Source: Diabrotica undecimpunctata (Eukaryota > Arthropoda > Insecta > Coleoptera > Chrysomelidae). Taken from it: DNA of 64,000 nt. The notes under the pieces were generated by a model. That model was not told the origin of the DNA, did no database searches, and was given only the letters and a program-made list of their open reading frames with translations. Shown piece after piece: positions 1-11,426 of this stretch (positions are counted from its first letter, which is position 1; every line of letters begins with the position of its first letter). The DNA lies in assembly GCF_040954645.1 (NCBI RefSeq), contig NC_092807.1, positions 27,945,853 through 28,009,852 on the forward strand, written 5' to 3'. Both the position numbers and the translations under genes were made by a program.

Positions 1-104
1 GCTCCCCTTAAGGTTGGTTTGGTGGTGAAAAATTATTAGGGTGGTAATAAATTAGTGAAAAATGGGTGAAAAAGTATTACGTAGGTTAAATTAGATTCCG
101 CTCA

Positions 105-599
105 TGTGTCCCCGCTAGCTTAAGGGTCCTCTTTACTTCAACAATATTAGTACTGCTACAATATGCTTTATCTTTGTAGGTTAATGCTTTTTTATCTATC
201 AATACATTGGTGCAGACCGTGATACCTTCAAGCATTTCTTCATAAAAAAAGAAGCCAGCAATCTAAAAAGTCTTAACATCTTTAGCATATGGATTGTATC
301 CTGGTAAATTCGAAATTATGTTCTCTGCCCTCTTTTTAACTGCTTTATTACCATAGTGTTTTCTCCATTTTGTTTTGGAATCCCTACCTAAATAATAAGA
401 ATATTTTTTATCTTCTTTTCGCTTATTTTCAGATTTCAATACTTCTAGTTCCCCAATTTCTTTATTTTGTTCACCTATCAGACTGATTACTTATGTGATC
501 AATTTCGTTTTCATCGTCGGAGTTCATAATTTCGTACTCATCATCTTTGAGTTCCTGCCAAAGTGCCAATAGTTGAGCTTGTTCTTTTTCGTAATTCAT
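105..599 (-). pseudogene. piggyBac-like transposase, N-terminal remnant
   Basis: The minus strand opens with an ATG at 599 and an acidic leader (MNYEKEQAQLLALWQELKDD). After a frame break come the piggyBac landmarks TKWRKHYG, NIISNLPGYNP and then FFYEEMLEGITVCTNVLID, the usual region entering the DDE_Tnp_1_7 domain. A stop and frame changes show it is dead. Nothing downstream of the ITVCTN block is recognisable before the window edge, so the catalytic core is missing or outside the window. The family assignment rests on the order of these motifs. Piece lengths suit a 550-650 aa transposase cut after roughly the first quarter. Confidence 0.6.
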
Positions 600-861
600 T
601 CTAGAGAAAAAAGTTTATATGTACAACAAATAACGCCACGAATTAAAATTGTCTTGTATCTTCGTCAAACAGGTGGGGTCTAATCGGATTGTAGAACACT
701 GTACTCACTTTGACGATCAACTGACAACTGAAATTGGTTCAGAATACCCAACGGCAACATGTTTTAGGAAGCTATAGGCAACCAATAAAACATCTGTATA
801 TTAACCATAGAATTATGCTAGTTCTAAGTGTGTTGGGGGTACCATTAGACCCCACCTGGGT

Positions 862-1091
862 GACGCCGGGTTCATCATCATCATCGTCATTCAATCTTCG
901 CTTATCCACTGCTGGACATAGATCTCCCTCATAATTTTCCATCTATTTCGATTTTGTGCCTCTTGCATCCAATTCCTATGACAACGTTTTAGATCGTCAG
1001 TCCAACGTGTTGGTGGACGACCTCTGCTTCGGTAGTCATCATCTCTTGGTCTCCATTCCAGTATCCGTTTTGTCCATCTATTATCTGTCAT
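862..1091 (-). pseudogene. RTE-type retrotransposon RT, extreme C-terminal fragment
   Basis: A 66-codon minus-strand frame reads RWTKRILEWRPRDDD, GRPPTRWTDDLKR and EIYVQQWISED. This is the tryptophan-rich tail that ends RT proteins of RTE-like elements. The stop is followed directly by a GATGAT-type repeat (about 869-887), the short microsatellite tail expected at the 3' end of such elements. Only about 230 bp remain, so this is a heavily 5'-truncated insertion. It resembles, but is not close to, the family 2 tails at 50.9 kb and 63.1 kb. Confidence 0.7.
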
Positions 1092-1099
1092 TCGTTAAT

Positions 1100-1639
1100 A
1101 CGTGTCAATAGTAGAAACCAATGAGTCTGTATCCAAATAAATCAAAATCTATTAATCTTTTTTGGGTTTCATATTAGTTTTGAATAATAATACTCTTGAA
1201 ATTCTTATTTTAAATAAAGTGACAAAATATAGAGTTGATTTATTTAAATGTAGGGTAGGGTTACGATGGAGCAAACGTTATGTCGGGTGCATATGGAGGA
1301 TTACAAATCTGCAAATTGTTTGCTGATTTTTTTTTTTCGAAGTCTATCTAATAATACTGTGTTTGAGATGTCACTGTCGAAAGTGCTCATTATCCACCCA
1401 ATAGTTTGATAAATACAGTTAGAAATACTAATGTTTATTTGTGTTTTTTAATTACTGCCAATTTTTGTAATTTTAACTTAATTTATCAACAATATTCGTT
1501 ACCATATGAAAGTGTTTATATTAAAAACAAACTTGCATATAGATTAATAATACATTAAGCATTTACAAAAACAATATTCTCTAATTTATTTTTAAAGTTT
1601 TAGCAGTTGATCGGAGAATAAAATAATATTAACCATATT
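1100..1639. other. A+T-rich stretch without recognised features
   Basis: No convincing open frame, terminal repeat or transposon motif was seen on either strand. Confidence 0.5.
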
Positions 1640-1706
1640 AGAAGCTTTCCTAGGAGTTACATTAATGGATGCCAAAATGAGAGAGCACAGATTAAGCAGA
1701 TTCGAT
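1640..1706 (+). pseudogene. Tiny RT tail relic (family 4)
   Basis: About 22 codons read EAFLGVTLMDAKMREHRLSR. This matches the EYIR-(S)xxV-xPIxAKMREHRFRxFGH segment of the RT relic at 42000-43110. Nothing recognisable remains on either side. The match is short, so the call is tentative. Confidence 0.4.
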
Positions 1707-1834
1707 GTTTAAGGTCGCTAGAAGTAAATAGAAACAAACAAACTAAGTAGGTACTCATTTTTATACAGCTTAATTTGTATCTGTAACTACGTTACCACAT
1801 CTAATGCTTCAAGGCTTTAATCTGGCTTTAATTA

Positions 1835-2130
1835 ATTTTTTTAAAGATTTTGCCCGTCGTATGCGGCCTTGGAAGTCGACGAATAGGTGATGGGTTTCAA
1901 TGTTAAATTCCAATGTATTCTTGAGGATCTGTCTTATTAAATGAATCTGATTAATTTTTGATTTTTCTGGAGTAAATCCGGCCTGGTATTTTCCAACTAT
2001 GCCAACTGTGTAAACTTGTAGCCATTCATAGAAAATATTTGCTAGTATTTTGTAATCAGTTGTGAACAGGGTTATACCTCTGTAGTTGTCACGCTGGAAC
2101 TGATCGCCTGTTTTATATAACGGGCATATC
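1835..2130 (-). pseudogene. Non-LTR RT fragment (family 5)
   Basis: On the minus strand the frame reads CPLYKTGDQFQRDNYRGITL, then DYKILANIFYEWLQ, VGKYQAGFTPEKS, RQILKNTLEFNIETHHLFVD. These are conserved fingers/palm blocks of APE-type RTs (NYRGITLL, QAGF, HLFVDF). The frame dies where AYDSV should follow. The copy at 57958-58860 has the same blocks (VGKYQAGYRGGKS, LEYGIDTHHIFINYKAAYDS), so the two belong to one family. Confidence 0.65.
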
Positions 2131-2190
2131 TTTTAAGATTATTATTATAGGTAAATTAATTTTAAATTATATTTTTGATGATAAAACACT

Positions 2191-2222
2191 AGGATGTTTA
2201 AGTTACGCAACTTAAACATCCT
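2191..2222. repeat. Perfect 14-bp palindrome with 4-base loop
   Basis: AGGATGTTTAAGTT is followed by ACGC and then its exact reverse complement. The arms can be extended imperfectly by CACT upstream and TAGTG downstream. It lies between RT relics and is not part of any recognised element. Confidence 0.8.
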
Positions 2223-2439
2223 TAAACGCTTAGTGTGAGATGTACACAGAATTTTGTTTTTCTTTTTTCATTATCTTTCATGTATTGTAACGCACAAACA
2301 AGTATTTTTTTGTTATAGGACATGATAACATACAGAAATCTCCTATACAACTATCAACTGTATTTGCACCCTACATAACTAAATAGTTTAGTCGAAAACA
2401 AATCGAATTACTGTCACGATTCGACAAAACTGTTTCATC

Positions 2440-3213
2440 ATGCAGCCTTTATTTATCACGTCCACTGCTGGGCATAGGCCTTCCTTAGACTACTACTACT
2501 ACTAAGGATTTCCACAGTTTTCACTGTCTTTCTTCACCCAACCGTTTTCTCCAATTTTCCCTGTCATTCCAGTCTCCATCTCGCAGGGTTCTTTTCTCCA
2601 TAGCCTCGTCGATTTCATCTCTGAATGACCTTCGGGGTCTTCCTCTCTTTCTTCTTCCAATCGTGGCCGTACCAGGATAGTCTCTTCTCCTCTATATAGT
2701 CGATTATGTCTAATTGCACTCCCATTCTCTGCTTAATCTCTGCGTTTTCAATTCTGTCTCTTTTTGTAAGTCTACAGCTTCTCCTCAGGAACTCCATTTC
2801 TACTGCTCTTATTCTACCTCTATTTCTCTTGTTTATTGTCCAGTTTTTGGACCCATATGTCAGGATACTTCTTGTCAGGGTATTATATATTCTCTTTTTT
2901 GTCTTTATCGTCATGTTCTTATCCCACAACACTGAGTTTAGTTGTCTTAAACAGTTTCTTGTTTGTCTCAGTCTGTTGTTTATATCTTCTTCTGTTGTTC
3001 CCTGGTTCGATATTATGGTTCCTAAATACTTGAATTTATCTGTTCCATTTATTTGTCTTCCCTCGTCTATCTCTAGGTTTCTCATATCCTTGTTTTCTGT
3101 TGTTAGGTATTCGGTTTTCTCTAAGTTTATTTCCATTCCGTTGTTTTTATATTCTTCTTCTAGTTTTCTGAGCATAAAGCTGAGATCTTCTTTATCTTGT
3201 GCGATGACTTCCT
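2440..3213 (-). pseudogene. Non-LTR RT, C-terminal half (family 3)
   Basis: A 186-codon minus-strand frame (2615-3175) plus flanking codons covers the end of the RT palm and the thumb: VIAQDKEDLSFMLRKLEE, EINLEKTEYL, FKYLGTIISNQGTTEEDIN, LTYGSKNWTINK, EMEFLRRSCRLTKRDRI and SWYGHDWK. The thumb resembles that of the element at 44590-46030. Beyond the frame, remnants continue to an ACT/TAG trinucleotide tract at 2490-2504, probably the 3' tail. Another short RTE-like 3' end (GGCCTATGCCCAGCAGTGGA on the minus strand) abuts it at 2440-2484. The catalytic FADD box is missing, so the copy is 5'-truncated. Confidence 0.7.
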
Positions 3214-5000
3214 TAGACTCTTCCGTTTTTTACGATTTTGTGCTCTTTGTTGCCAATTTTTGATCATACGCCTAATGTTGTTAGCTCAACGAGTAGGTGG
3301 TCTTCCCCTACTACAATTATCTGCTCTTGGCCTCCAATTTGTAATTTTGATCGTCCATCGTGAGTCGTGCATTCTCGTTACATGACCTGCTCAGTTCCGC
3401 AATGCGTTCTAAAACATCAACAATACTCGTTTTTCTTTGCAGATCTTCGTTTCTTATTCGGTCCCGCAACATCACTCCCAGCATAGACCGTTCCATTCAT
3501 CATTGTGCCACTCTCAATTTCGAAGCCGTAATTTTGGTTAGAGTCATAGTTTCCGCCCCATAGGTCATGACCAGTAACACGCATTGGTCAAATAATTTTC
3601 TTTTGAGACTAATTGGTATGTTGACTCTAAGTTTGTCTCACAGTTTTCTAAAGGCTGTAATTTGTCTTTGGATTTCGCATGTTTAGTTATCCCTGTTTAT
3701 TCTTATTTTATGACCCAAATACATATTTTCTCTACCAGTTCTACCACTTTGTCTTGAATAGCTAAATGGTTATTTGGGACCATATTTGTCATAAATTTCA
3801 AACATGCAAAGGTCAATTCATTTAAAATATCTGTGGCTTCTCCTAAATTATCTGTGATAAGGACAATAGGACAAGGAGATGGTTAAGCTTTTCGCCGTCT
3901 CTTGTTACTCCTCTGTTGTCCCAATTGACCATCTTAAAGGCATACTCTAATGCTGTTATGAATAATTTCGCTGACAATGTATCTTCTTGCATTATCCTAA
4001 GTTTTATTTTTATTTGTCGGGTTTTATCGTGTACCTTAACAGTCATAGTGGCATTTTTGTAAATATTGTAAATAAGTTCAGGATACCTATGGTCAATACT
4101 GCTGTCATTTATTGCTTCTAAAAAGCTATCTATTTCGATCGTGTCGAACGTGTCGCTTAATAAAAATCTATGAAAGTGAGCACAAGAGGTTTGTTGCATT
4201 CTGTAGATTTTTCAATGAGTTTTTTTTACTTTATGGGAATGATCATTAGTACAGTAATTTAAACGGAATACTGCCTGCTCTGTCGGTTGGTAAAAATCTA
4301 TTTTTTTTTTCAATCGTGATGTCACTAACCTAGTGAAGAGCTTGTATATGTGGTTCAAGAGGCTAATAGGTCTATAATTTTCTAGGTCCGTAATCTCTTT
4401 TTTTATGCAAACGCATAGTTATAGCATTGCTCCATTCATTGGGCACTTCTCTTTGCTGCAAACATAGATTAAACAGTTTCCTTAATTTATTTAATAGCAT
4501 ATTTCCTCTATTTACGATAGCTTCTATTACAATTCCATCCTCTTCTGGGTCTTTCTTATTTTTTATTTTTCTTAATGCTTGTCGTATCTCATTTACCCTT
4601 ATCTCTGGCATTAGTTCGGAACCTTGATTTATGATCTTCTTTATAATGGCTGTTTGTATTCCTATTTGATCTTCTTATCTACTTTCATATAATTCCCCTT
4701 AAAACACTTTAACGACCTGTATTAACTCATCTCTATGTGATATTCTTTATGTTTCTCAATTTTTGAATTTTGCATTTCCTATTCGTTAGCTTTCTACGTA
4801 GAACTTTTAGGCTGTTATTTTTCTCTATAGTGCGTTTAATATTATCGGTTTTAAATTACCTTAAATCTCTCCTAATTGCCTTCGAAACAGTTTTATTCAT
4901 TTCTCTTAGTGTGACAGTCTACATTCTTATTGCTTCTCATTTGTCTTCTTTGATCCAGCAACAATTCAGTATATGGACTTATTTTACTATGTGATTTTCT
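3214..5000 (-). pseudogene. Degenerate RTE-like RT gene (family 2)
   Basis: One decayed copy reads along the minus strand. From 5000 downwards comes an EN-RT linker (AIRRDLR, IEKNNSLKVLRRKLT). The RT start follows at 4611-4372 (IRQALRKIKNKKDPEEDGIV, REVPNEWSNAITMRLHKK). Next are palm pieces at 4199-3843 (DTFDTIEIDSFLEAI, YNIYKNATMTVKVHDK, TLSAKLFITALEYAF), the thumb (VEKYVYLGHKIRI, VMTYGAETMTLTK) and the tail (AGHVTRMHDSRWT, NWRPRADNCSRGRPPTR). Several frameshifts and stops separate these. The YADD region is lost between 3900 and 3840. It is the same general type as the copies at 50.9-52.1 and 62.8-63.1 kb. Confidence 0.75.
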
Positions 5001-6145
5001 TTTAGGTCAGTGCTCTCGATAGTATGCGGGGGCTTTTAGTCAGAAAATATTATTGTTTAGTTTTTCTCTTGTATTGTTTTAACATTTAGCTTCTCTCTAT
5101 TGATAAATTCATTCTTGGATTTTTTAAAAACTTCACAATTTTCCTAGATCTTTACAATATAGGTAATTTTTACATTGATAATAAAGACCAGATGTGATGC
5201 AATAAATTTGGTGTACTTTAAAATGTATACGAATTTAAGCACCTACATTTCCTTTTTAGCAAATACACAAAAGAATTACCGACAAAAACCTTCCCCCGGC
5301 ATGAATTTATGACTCAGAAACTAGCAAAATAATGTCTAAACCAGAAATAAAGGCAAGTTCATGAAAATATAAGCAGAAATTATTCCCCCGAGTGATGTAG
5401 TGCGACACTCGTCCAAAGGTCCATAATAAAAATACCGACTTTAAAACAGGCAGAAGAGGTAATACACCGGAGAATTACGGCAAGGCCAAAGTGGAAAGTA
5501 ACATCCTCATTTAACTGTGTGTATCTCGAGCATGCAGGGTTTTCTTTCAAAGGCATTGCCGAGCAACAGGAAGAGGAGAAAGTCTGGATCATTAACTTTG
5601 AGAAGGGCCGTACTAAGTTTTCAGACGTCTTGACCTTTCTCGAGATAGAAATTTATATTACGACCGGTGATTTATTTGGAAACTAAAACTGAACACAGGT
5701 TTCTTTGAACAAACAAAAGCGTTTCTAAGAAGAGGCATAAATTTATCTGATTTTGAGATGGGCAGTAAAATACATCTTTAAATAAAAGCTAAATAATCTT
5801 TAAATAAAAGCGTTAAGCATAACAATTCAAGGGTCGTGAGTTAGAATTCAGCGTGAGGCGTAGGTGGAAAATTTTATTGAAATAGAAAAAATAGAAGAAA
5901 AAGAAATGTTTGCTCTATTAGATAGTATTAATGTATTCATGGCCAGAACTAGCTATCCTTATTTTTTTTATTTCTGGAAAAATTATGCTCTTCAAACTTC
6001 AATTTTTTTTATTATTGGTTGTTGGGAAAACCCAACACTAGGCAGTTAGGATGTAAAAAAAAATTAAAAATACGTTGTTTGAAATATTTTATTAAATCAT
6101 ATAAAAGAGTTTTAAATAAACTGACATAAAAATAATGTAAAAAAA
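5001..6145. other. A+T-rich stretch, no gene recognised
   Basis: Short open frames exist (for example 5864-6049) but carry no recognisable motif. Near 6012-6050 there is a hairpin-like GTTGGGAAAACCCAAC followed by ACTAGGCAGTTA. It resembles hairpins in the piggyBac leader at 8875 and 9240 and may belong to that element. Confidence 0.5.
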
Positions 6146-6500
6146 TTATTGCGTGTTACTATGAAATTTAATAAAACATTTTTTATGTAAGGCAACCTTA
6201 CATTTTATATATTTTTTATTGGTTGTTGAGTGACAAACGACGTATCGGGTTCGTTTTTCTTGGGAAGAAATAAGATGGCCCATGTTGTCGAATCGAACAT
6301 CTTGAGTAATGTTGTTTATGGAAGATTGAGATGAACCAGGTCTTCTTGGAGGAGTTCTAAACATTGTCCACAAGGCTTTGGCTATATTTTGACGAAACTG
6401 CAGCAAATCTATTTCGAGTTGATATCTGAATAAGATGTGGTTGTGTTACTTTGATTTTTTTGCTTTGGATAAAGGAGTATCTGTTCTCTTGATAAACTAG
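6146..6500 (-). pseudogene. piggyBac transposase, C-terminal part
   Basis: The minus-strand frame reads LQFRQNIAKALWTMFR, PPRRPGSSQSS, DVRFDNMGHLISSQ and then a cysteine-containing tail (YVVCHSTTNKKYIKCKVALH, KKCFIKFHSNTQ). FRxxIAxxL, RRPG, GHxI and the C/H-rich tail are the standard order at the piggyBac C-terminus; the tail is a zinc-binding domain in the family. Some expected cysteines are missing. The segment between this part and 7560, which should hold the MGGVD region, is absent. Confidence 0.75.
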
Positions 6501-6519
6501 CATCGTTTTATGGTAATTC

Positions 6520-6529
6520 GATGCCAAAC
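6520..6529. repeat. Left target-site duplication of the RT insertion
   Basis: GATGCCAAAC here is repeated exactly at 7535-7544, on the other side of the RT fragment and its GAA tail. Confidence 0.75.
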
Positions 6530-7534
6530 AGTACGTCTTCAAAATTCCAACGAAACAGAAGATTTCTCCATTAAAAAAGGAGTAAGGCAAGGTTGTATAC
6601 TGTCTCCAATGCTGTTCAATTTATACGTAGAAAAAGCCTTCGCAGAAGCAGTGGAAGACTCTAATAAGGGTATTAAAGTTAACGGCATATTTATTAATAA
6701 CATCAGGTATGCCGATGATACAGCCATAGTGGCAGATAACATCGAAGATCTTCAATGCCTTTTGAATGATCTAACTCTTGCAAGTGAAGCTCGGGGTTTG
6801 AAAATAAATATCAAGAAGACAAAATCAATGATTATAAGTAGAAATGATTACCCCAACGCAAAGATATATTTCTCTGGAGAAGAAATCGAACAAGTCAGGC
6901 AATTCAAATACTTGGGATGTTTGCTGAATAAGGGTTGGGACCCCGAGAATGAAATAAAGAGCAGAGTTGAACAAGCCAGAAATGCTTTTTTGAGGCTTCG
7001 TAAGTTTCTGACTGATCGCAAATTGGACTTTAACCTCCGATACAAGATGCTTAAGTGTTACGCGTGGCCTGTTCTCCTGTACGGAATGGAAGCATGGACG
7101 TTAAAGGCCAGTTCCATTAACAAACTTGAAGTGTTCAAAATGTGGTGCCTGCGTCGAATGCTCAGAATATGATGGACGGACAGGGTCAGAAATGAGGAAG
7201 TACTCAGAAGAGCGGGCTTACAGGATAGGGAACTTTTTAATTATGTAAAAAGTAAGAAGACTGCATACTTGGGGCACATTATACGAGGAGAACGATACAC
7301 TTTTCAGCAACTGATACTCGAAGGGAAAATAGAGGGTAGGAGAGGTCTCGGACGTAAAAAAATGTCATGGCTGCGCAATATTCGACAATGGACAGGAATC
7401 CACAGCTATGAAATGCTTCGCAATGCTGCTAAAAACAGAATTATTCAATCCAGAATATTTAACATCTCACCTGACAAGACGATGTACGGTGGACGCCTAC
7501 GCAGAAATGCATGGCACCTTAAGAAGAAGAAGAA
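6530..7534 (+). mobile_element. Family 1 non-LTR retrotransposon, 5'-truncated copy
   Basis: The insertion starts inside the RT palm (VRLQNSNETEDFSIKKGVRQ) and keeps GVRQGCILSPMLFNL, the catalytic RYADDTAIVA, the linker KTKSMIIS, FKYLGCLL and the thumb YGMEAWTL. A TGA at about 7171 replaces the Trp codon of the expected ISWTDRV. The frame then resumes (RNEEVLRRAGL, YLGHIIRGERYTFQQLI, GLGRKKMSWLRNIRQW) and ends HLKKKKK on a GAA tract. The duplicated 10 bp at both edges shows target-primed insertion into the piggyBac relic. Apart from one nonsense codon the frame is good, so the insertion is fairly recent. Confidence 0.85.
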
Positions 7535-7559
7535 GATGCCAAACTAACTATACTGTTGT

Positions 7560-8712
7560 AATTCCACCTATGTAGATAAAAACACCTTATTTTTCTCGTT
7601 TGACCAATTTTCGTAAATTTCACGTACGGAGTTGCTAAACGTTTCACTTAATGGACACTTTTCTGTTCTATTTGAACGCATGGTTCCTACATAACCTATT
7701 CCATTCAGTGTTAAAAAATCAATTAGTTTTATAAAAGAGAAATAATTATCAGCATATAAGCAATAAGCTATTGCATTAAATTTAAGAAATAAGTTGATCA
7801 AACTGCAATATTATTCCACCTCTAAGGCCAAATTCTTTTTTGTATCAATTGGATTTTTCCTTGGTTCCTTGATAAATATTGCCCATAGTATGGTATTATG
7901 TCCTCATCCACGCTAGATTCGGTTTCTTATACAGTGTATTCAGCAAATGATTTGCGGAGACATTCAAGGTTTGGAGAAATTTTGTTTGTTTTGTCTGAAC
8001 GGTCTATGTTTAGGTTATCGTTAAAATGGAGGAATTTTATAATGGTTTCAAATCGGTTACGACGCATGTTACTTGAAATCAATATATTTTTAACGTCATA
8101 TAAAGGCTTTTAATTCGTCTACTCCAAATTCTAAAGTAGTAGTTTTTTAAAGAGCATAACGAATTGTCTCCTTTGCATGTTAAAAGCATTGAAAAAAAAA
8201 TCAAAGATCTGTGAAGGAGTTAGTGGTCGTGAATAAAATGATGGAGTGTATGTGTTTCATTAGGTTTTTTTATGTTCAATATCCAAATAAAGGGAATTTC
8301 CATCTGGTAAATCTCCCTAAATCCATTTCCGTGGTAAAAGAGTTACACTTTTTGCACAAATCTCAGTAAATGCCACTTGAATATCTTGAATTTCTGCATG
8401 TTGTGTCTCTATTTCTGTTTCTATCTTAATCTCTTCTATATCTTCTTCTTCCTGAACTTGTATCACACTCTGAAGATCTGCTTTTTCTTCATAAAGATTT
8501 ATATTTTCTTTGTCGATCCTTCTTTCTTCTTCTTAATAAACTACAGCTTCTAATTCCGCATACAACATATTTTTGTTTAGGTTATTGAATTTTCCTCGAC
8601 AGTCGTTATCTCTACTATCTTCATCAGTAAATTCAGTGAAGTCAAAAGGAGCTAGAAAAATATCTACACTGAAAGCCTACTCCATAAGGTTTGATTCTTC
8701 TAGCATGGACAT
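7560..8712 (-). pseudogene. piggyBac transposase, N-terminal and central part
   Basis: The start is placed at ATG 8712 (MSMLEESNLME, then a TAG). An acidic leader follows (EEEDIEEIKIETEIE), then LLPRKWI, SNMRRNRFETIIKFLHFNDN, SSVDEDIIPYYGQYLSRNQ and, in the open frame 7801-7568, CLYADNYFSFIKLIDFL and YVGTMRSNRTEKCPL. RF-x-LHF-D, VDE-x-x-x-P-x-GR and the Y-x-DNFF / GT-x-R-x-NR block are the central piggyBac DDE landmarks. Asp is still present in VDED and ADNYF. Multiple stops and frame changes make it non-functional. Confidence 0.75.
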
Positions 8713-9275
8713 AATTTTATTTGCCCTTGATTCGTAAAAAAAACCGTAAATTTTTTTTTAATACGACTATTATTACTACTACGATCGAAGCTGGTCGAGC
8801 CAAGTTGATTTAACGTCTTATTTCCACCTTCTAGAATAAAAATGATTTTATGTAATAATAATGTGCCTTGTGTCCAGTGTTGCGAAAATACAACACTGAT
8901 AATTGGGCAGTTGTACCAACTAGCACAGATAAAATAATGGCACTTACTTGATAGATATATCTTTTTCAATGATTTAAAAATACTCTCCTATCAAAAACCA
9001 AATTTTTATCCAGTTAATTTATACACAATCGACTTATTACTAACTAAAAACACGTGTCCACAAGTCAAAATTAACCTACAACTTTTACAATGCCATCTGT
9101 TAATAGAAACATAAAGTTTCGCGACCAATTATAATTAAAACATACATAAGAAACTGTTGTGAAATAAATCTGAAATTTGACTGCTCGAGTAAGTCATGTC
9201 ATTTTCCAAAAGATGACGCCATAGTGGGCTATGTCAACTGTTGCGAAGACGCAACGCTGAGCATTAATGGGTTAA

Positions 9276-10405
9276 TCCTCAACACTCCTATACAAAATTA
9301 ATAGTAGTTTTAAATACATTATGAAAAACATATTTTTAATAAATAAAACAAGCTCCGTGCTAATGATTTACTATCTTTTATGAGAATTAACCACAATTTT
9401 ATTTCAAAATGCTTTTATTCGGTGTTTTCTTCGGAAGTAGTAACGGTGTACTAAGCAGATTAAAGTTAATTTGTTTTTCTCCCAGTAAAACCAAAATATC
9501 GCGATTAGTAGCGAAATATAATTTACGGTTTGTTTACATTATGTGAATTTAAAAAAGCTTCATAATAGCGCAGTGAGTTTCTGAAAAAAAAAAATTCGCT
9601 TCCAGTAACAACTAGTATTTAAAATGATAAGATTAAGTAAGCTTATTAACAAATCCAAACCGTCATATTGGTGAAACTCTGTCAGATAGATTTGCGACGT
9701 TGCCAAATTTTAAAAAAATGTTGTTAACTGTGGAATGATAGGAACCGGATTTTTGAGCGGTTGAAGCGAATATAGTTCCTTTCGCAGTTCTTGAAAACAG
9801 ATATAATGCACACGGACAGTGATGATTACGCGTCAAAGGGCAAGAAGAGAAAATATAGAAAATCAACTTTACGTTTCCTGAGAGAAAAAAAACTGCCAGA
9901 ATCCCAAGCAAAAGAAAACCAAGGGAAGAAGATTCAGAGGATGAGTCCGACGTTATGAGTACCTGTGTTTAAGATGATGGAAAAACTGAAAGAAATCAAC
10001 AATGTAAATAAGGAATATAGAGAAGAGACGAAAATAAAAAGAATTAAAAAACGTGAAAAGAAATGTTGTTTAGTTTCCAACCAAATGTATTATTGACAAA
10101 AACTGGTTTAACTATCAAATCGTCAAAGGGTTAGAAGGTTCTCATGAACCATTACACGATAACAAATACTATGAATAATAGAGGTTGGGCGCTACCCGCG
10201 AGTCTGATAAAAATTGCTATAACTTTTTGATCGTTTCAGAATACTTCTTTAATTATAAGATTGTAACGTTGAATTTAAAAAGAAAGATTTAAAAAGTTGT
10301 AACAGAAATTTTAAATTAGAAAAATATCCGACGAGTAGCATATGATTTTTTAAAAAAAAACGCCATTTTCTTTTTATTGAAAATTAAGAGCAACGGACAC
10401 GTCTA
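9276..10405. other. Unassigned stretch with a weak charged reading frame
   Basis: On the plus strand around 9806-10070 a broken frame encodes MHTDSDDYASKGKKRKYRK and, after stops, MMEKLKEINNVNKEYREET. It is lysine/glutamate rich, with no domain I recognise. It may be the relic of a transposon accessory protein or chance low complexity. Nothing else is evident. Confidence 0.3.
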
Positions 10406-10929
10406 CAGAGTGTCCAGAAACTCTCCTGACAAACGAAAATCGGAGATTCCTTAGATAATTTTAAGACGATTTAACCCTATTCACATAGTCCGAAAATGAT
10501 TCCGAAAAGAGCTAGCGCTCTTTGAAGATGGCGCCTTGTAAGCAGTTTTTTTCAATACCTTTCAAACGCTTTTATTTAGAAAAATGAAACTACCGTTCAT
10601 ATTCGTCCGTTTTGGATAGGTCAACGGTTATTTTAATGCATAACTTTTTTGTCTTTAACTTTTGAGTATTCGTGATACTAGACTATTATTATCTATCACT
10701 CGTGATTCTAGACTAAAAAATCAATTTGAAACAAAATTTTATTTAAAGGTTTTTAAAACCAAAGTATTTATTACGGTGGAACGAAATTAATGGTAACACA
10801 AAAGACAAAGTATTAAAGACATATAGTAACAAAAGATGCTCAATGTGATGGCCACTAGACTCTAATAAAAAAAATTTATTTTGCTTAGAGAACGCCTATT
10901 TCCTGCAAAAGTTATTTCTAGATTCGTTG

Positions 10930-11345
10930 CAAGCATCTTGTATCCTTAGCCAGAGTTGTGCACGATTTTGTATTGGAACGGAATAAACAAATGCTTGTAT
11001 ATATTTTTAAATCCAATGATCACAGGATTTAAATTCGGCGACTTTACTGGCGAAGCATCTGGACCGCCTCTTCCAATTAAGTGGTCTTCGTAGTTATTAT
11101 CAAGAAAGTCTCGTACATTATTCCAAATTTTGTCAATGTAGCTTCGTCGCAAAACAAAGTATATCTGAGAAATTTTTCTGACTTTGTAACCATATAGCGA
11201 CTTCTTCACGAGTAGGAAAATCTCCTTGTAGCAGTGCTTGTACCTTCGTAAAATGTAAAGGATATAAATAAATGATCGTTGTGTAAGATATTTCTTGCAG
11301 AATATTTTAAAATTGTGGGATGCGTGGCAGATAGACTTCAAACGC
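10930..11345 (-). pseudogene. Mariner-family transposase remnant
   Basis: Two frames together read KVQALLQGDFPTREEVAIWL, then FCDEATLTKFGI, then HLIGRGGPDASPVKSPNLNP and IIGFKNIYKHLF. These match the insect mariner-like group seen in full at 23448-24421 (RVQDLHQGDLPRRLRFCRW, CADEACFTRNG, HWIGRYG, WPPRTPE). The first catalytic Asp survives in CDEAT. The HDGAP block with the second Asp is deleted, and Asn stands where the third acidic residue belongs (SPNLNP). It is inactive. No N-terminal helix-turn-helix region is left. Confidence 0.7.
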
Positions 11346-11426
11346 TAATTTTTTAAATTTTAAATTTTTTTTAAAATAAATGCTTAAAAGTTAATAACAA
11401 AGAAATTATGCTTTAAAATAAATCTG

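Larger units (their letters stand above)
6146..9275 (-). mobile_element. piggyBac-like element, minus strand, split by an RT insertion
   Basis: The element reads from high to low coordinates. Its 5' terminus is probably TTAACCCATTAATGC at 9275-9261 on the minus strand; piggyBac ends begin with the TTAA target. The leader carries hairpins near 9240 and 8875. The transposase begins near 8712, continues to 7560, is interrupted by a family 1 retrotransposon (6530-7534) and ends at 6146. I could not find a matching inverted 3' terminus near 6050, so that end is unresolved. Confidence 0.65.

Noticed and set aside
2706..3263. 185-codon open frame on the plus strand with a hydrophobic product
   Set aside because: It is the antisense shadow of the family 3 RT on the minus strand, which has recognisable motifs.
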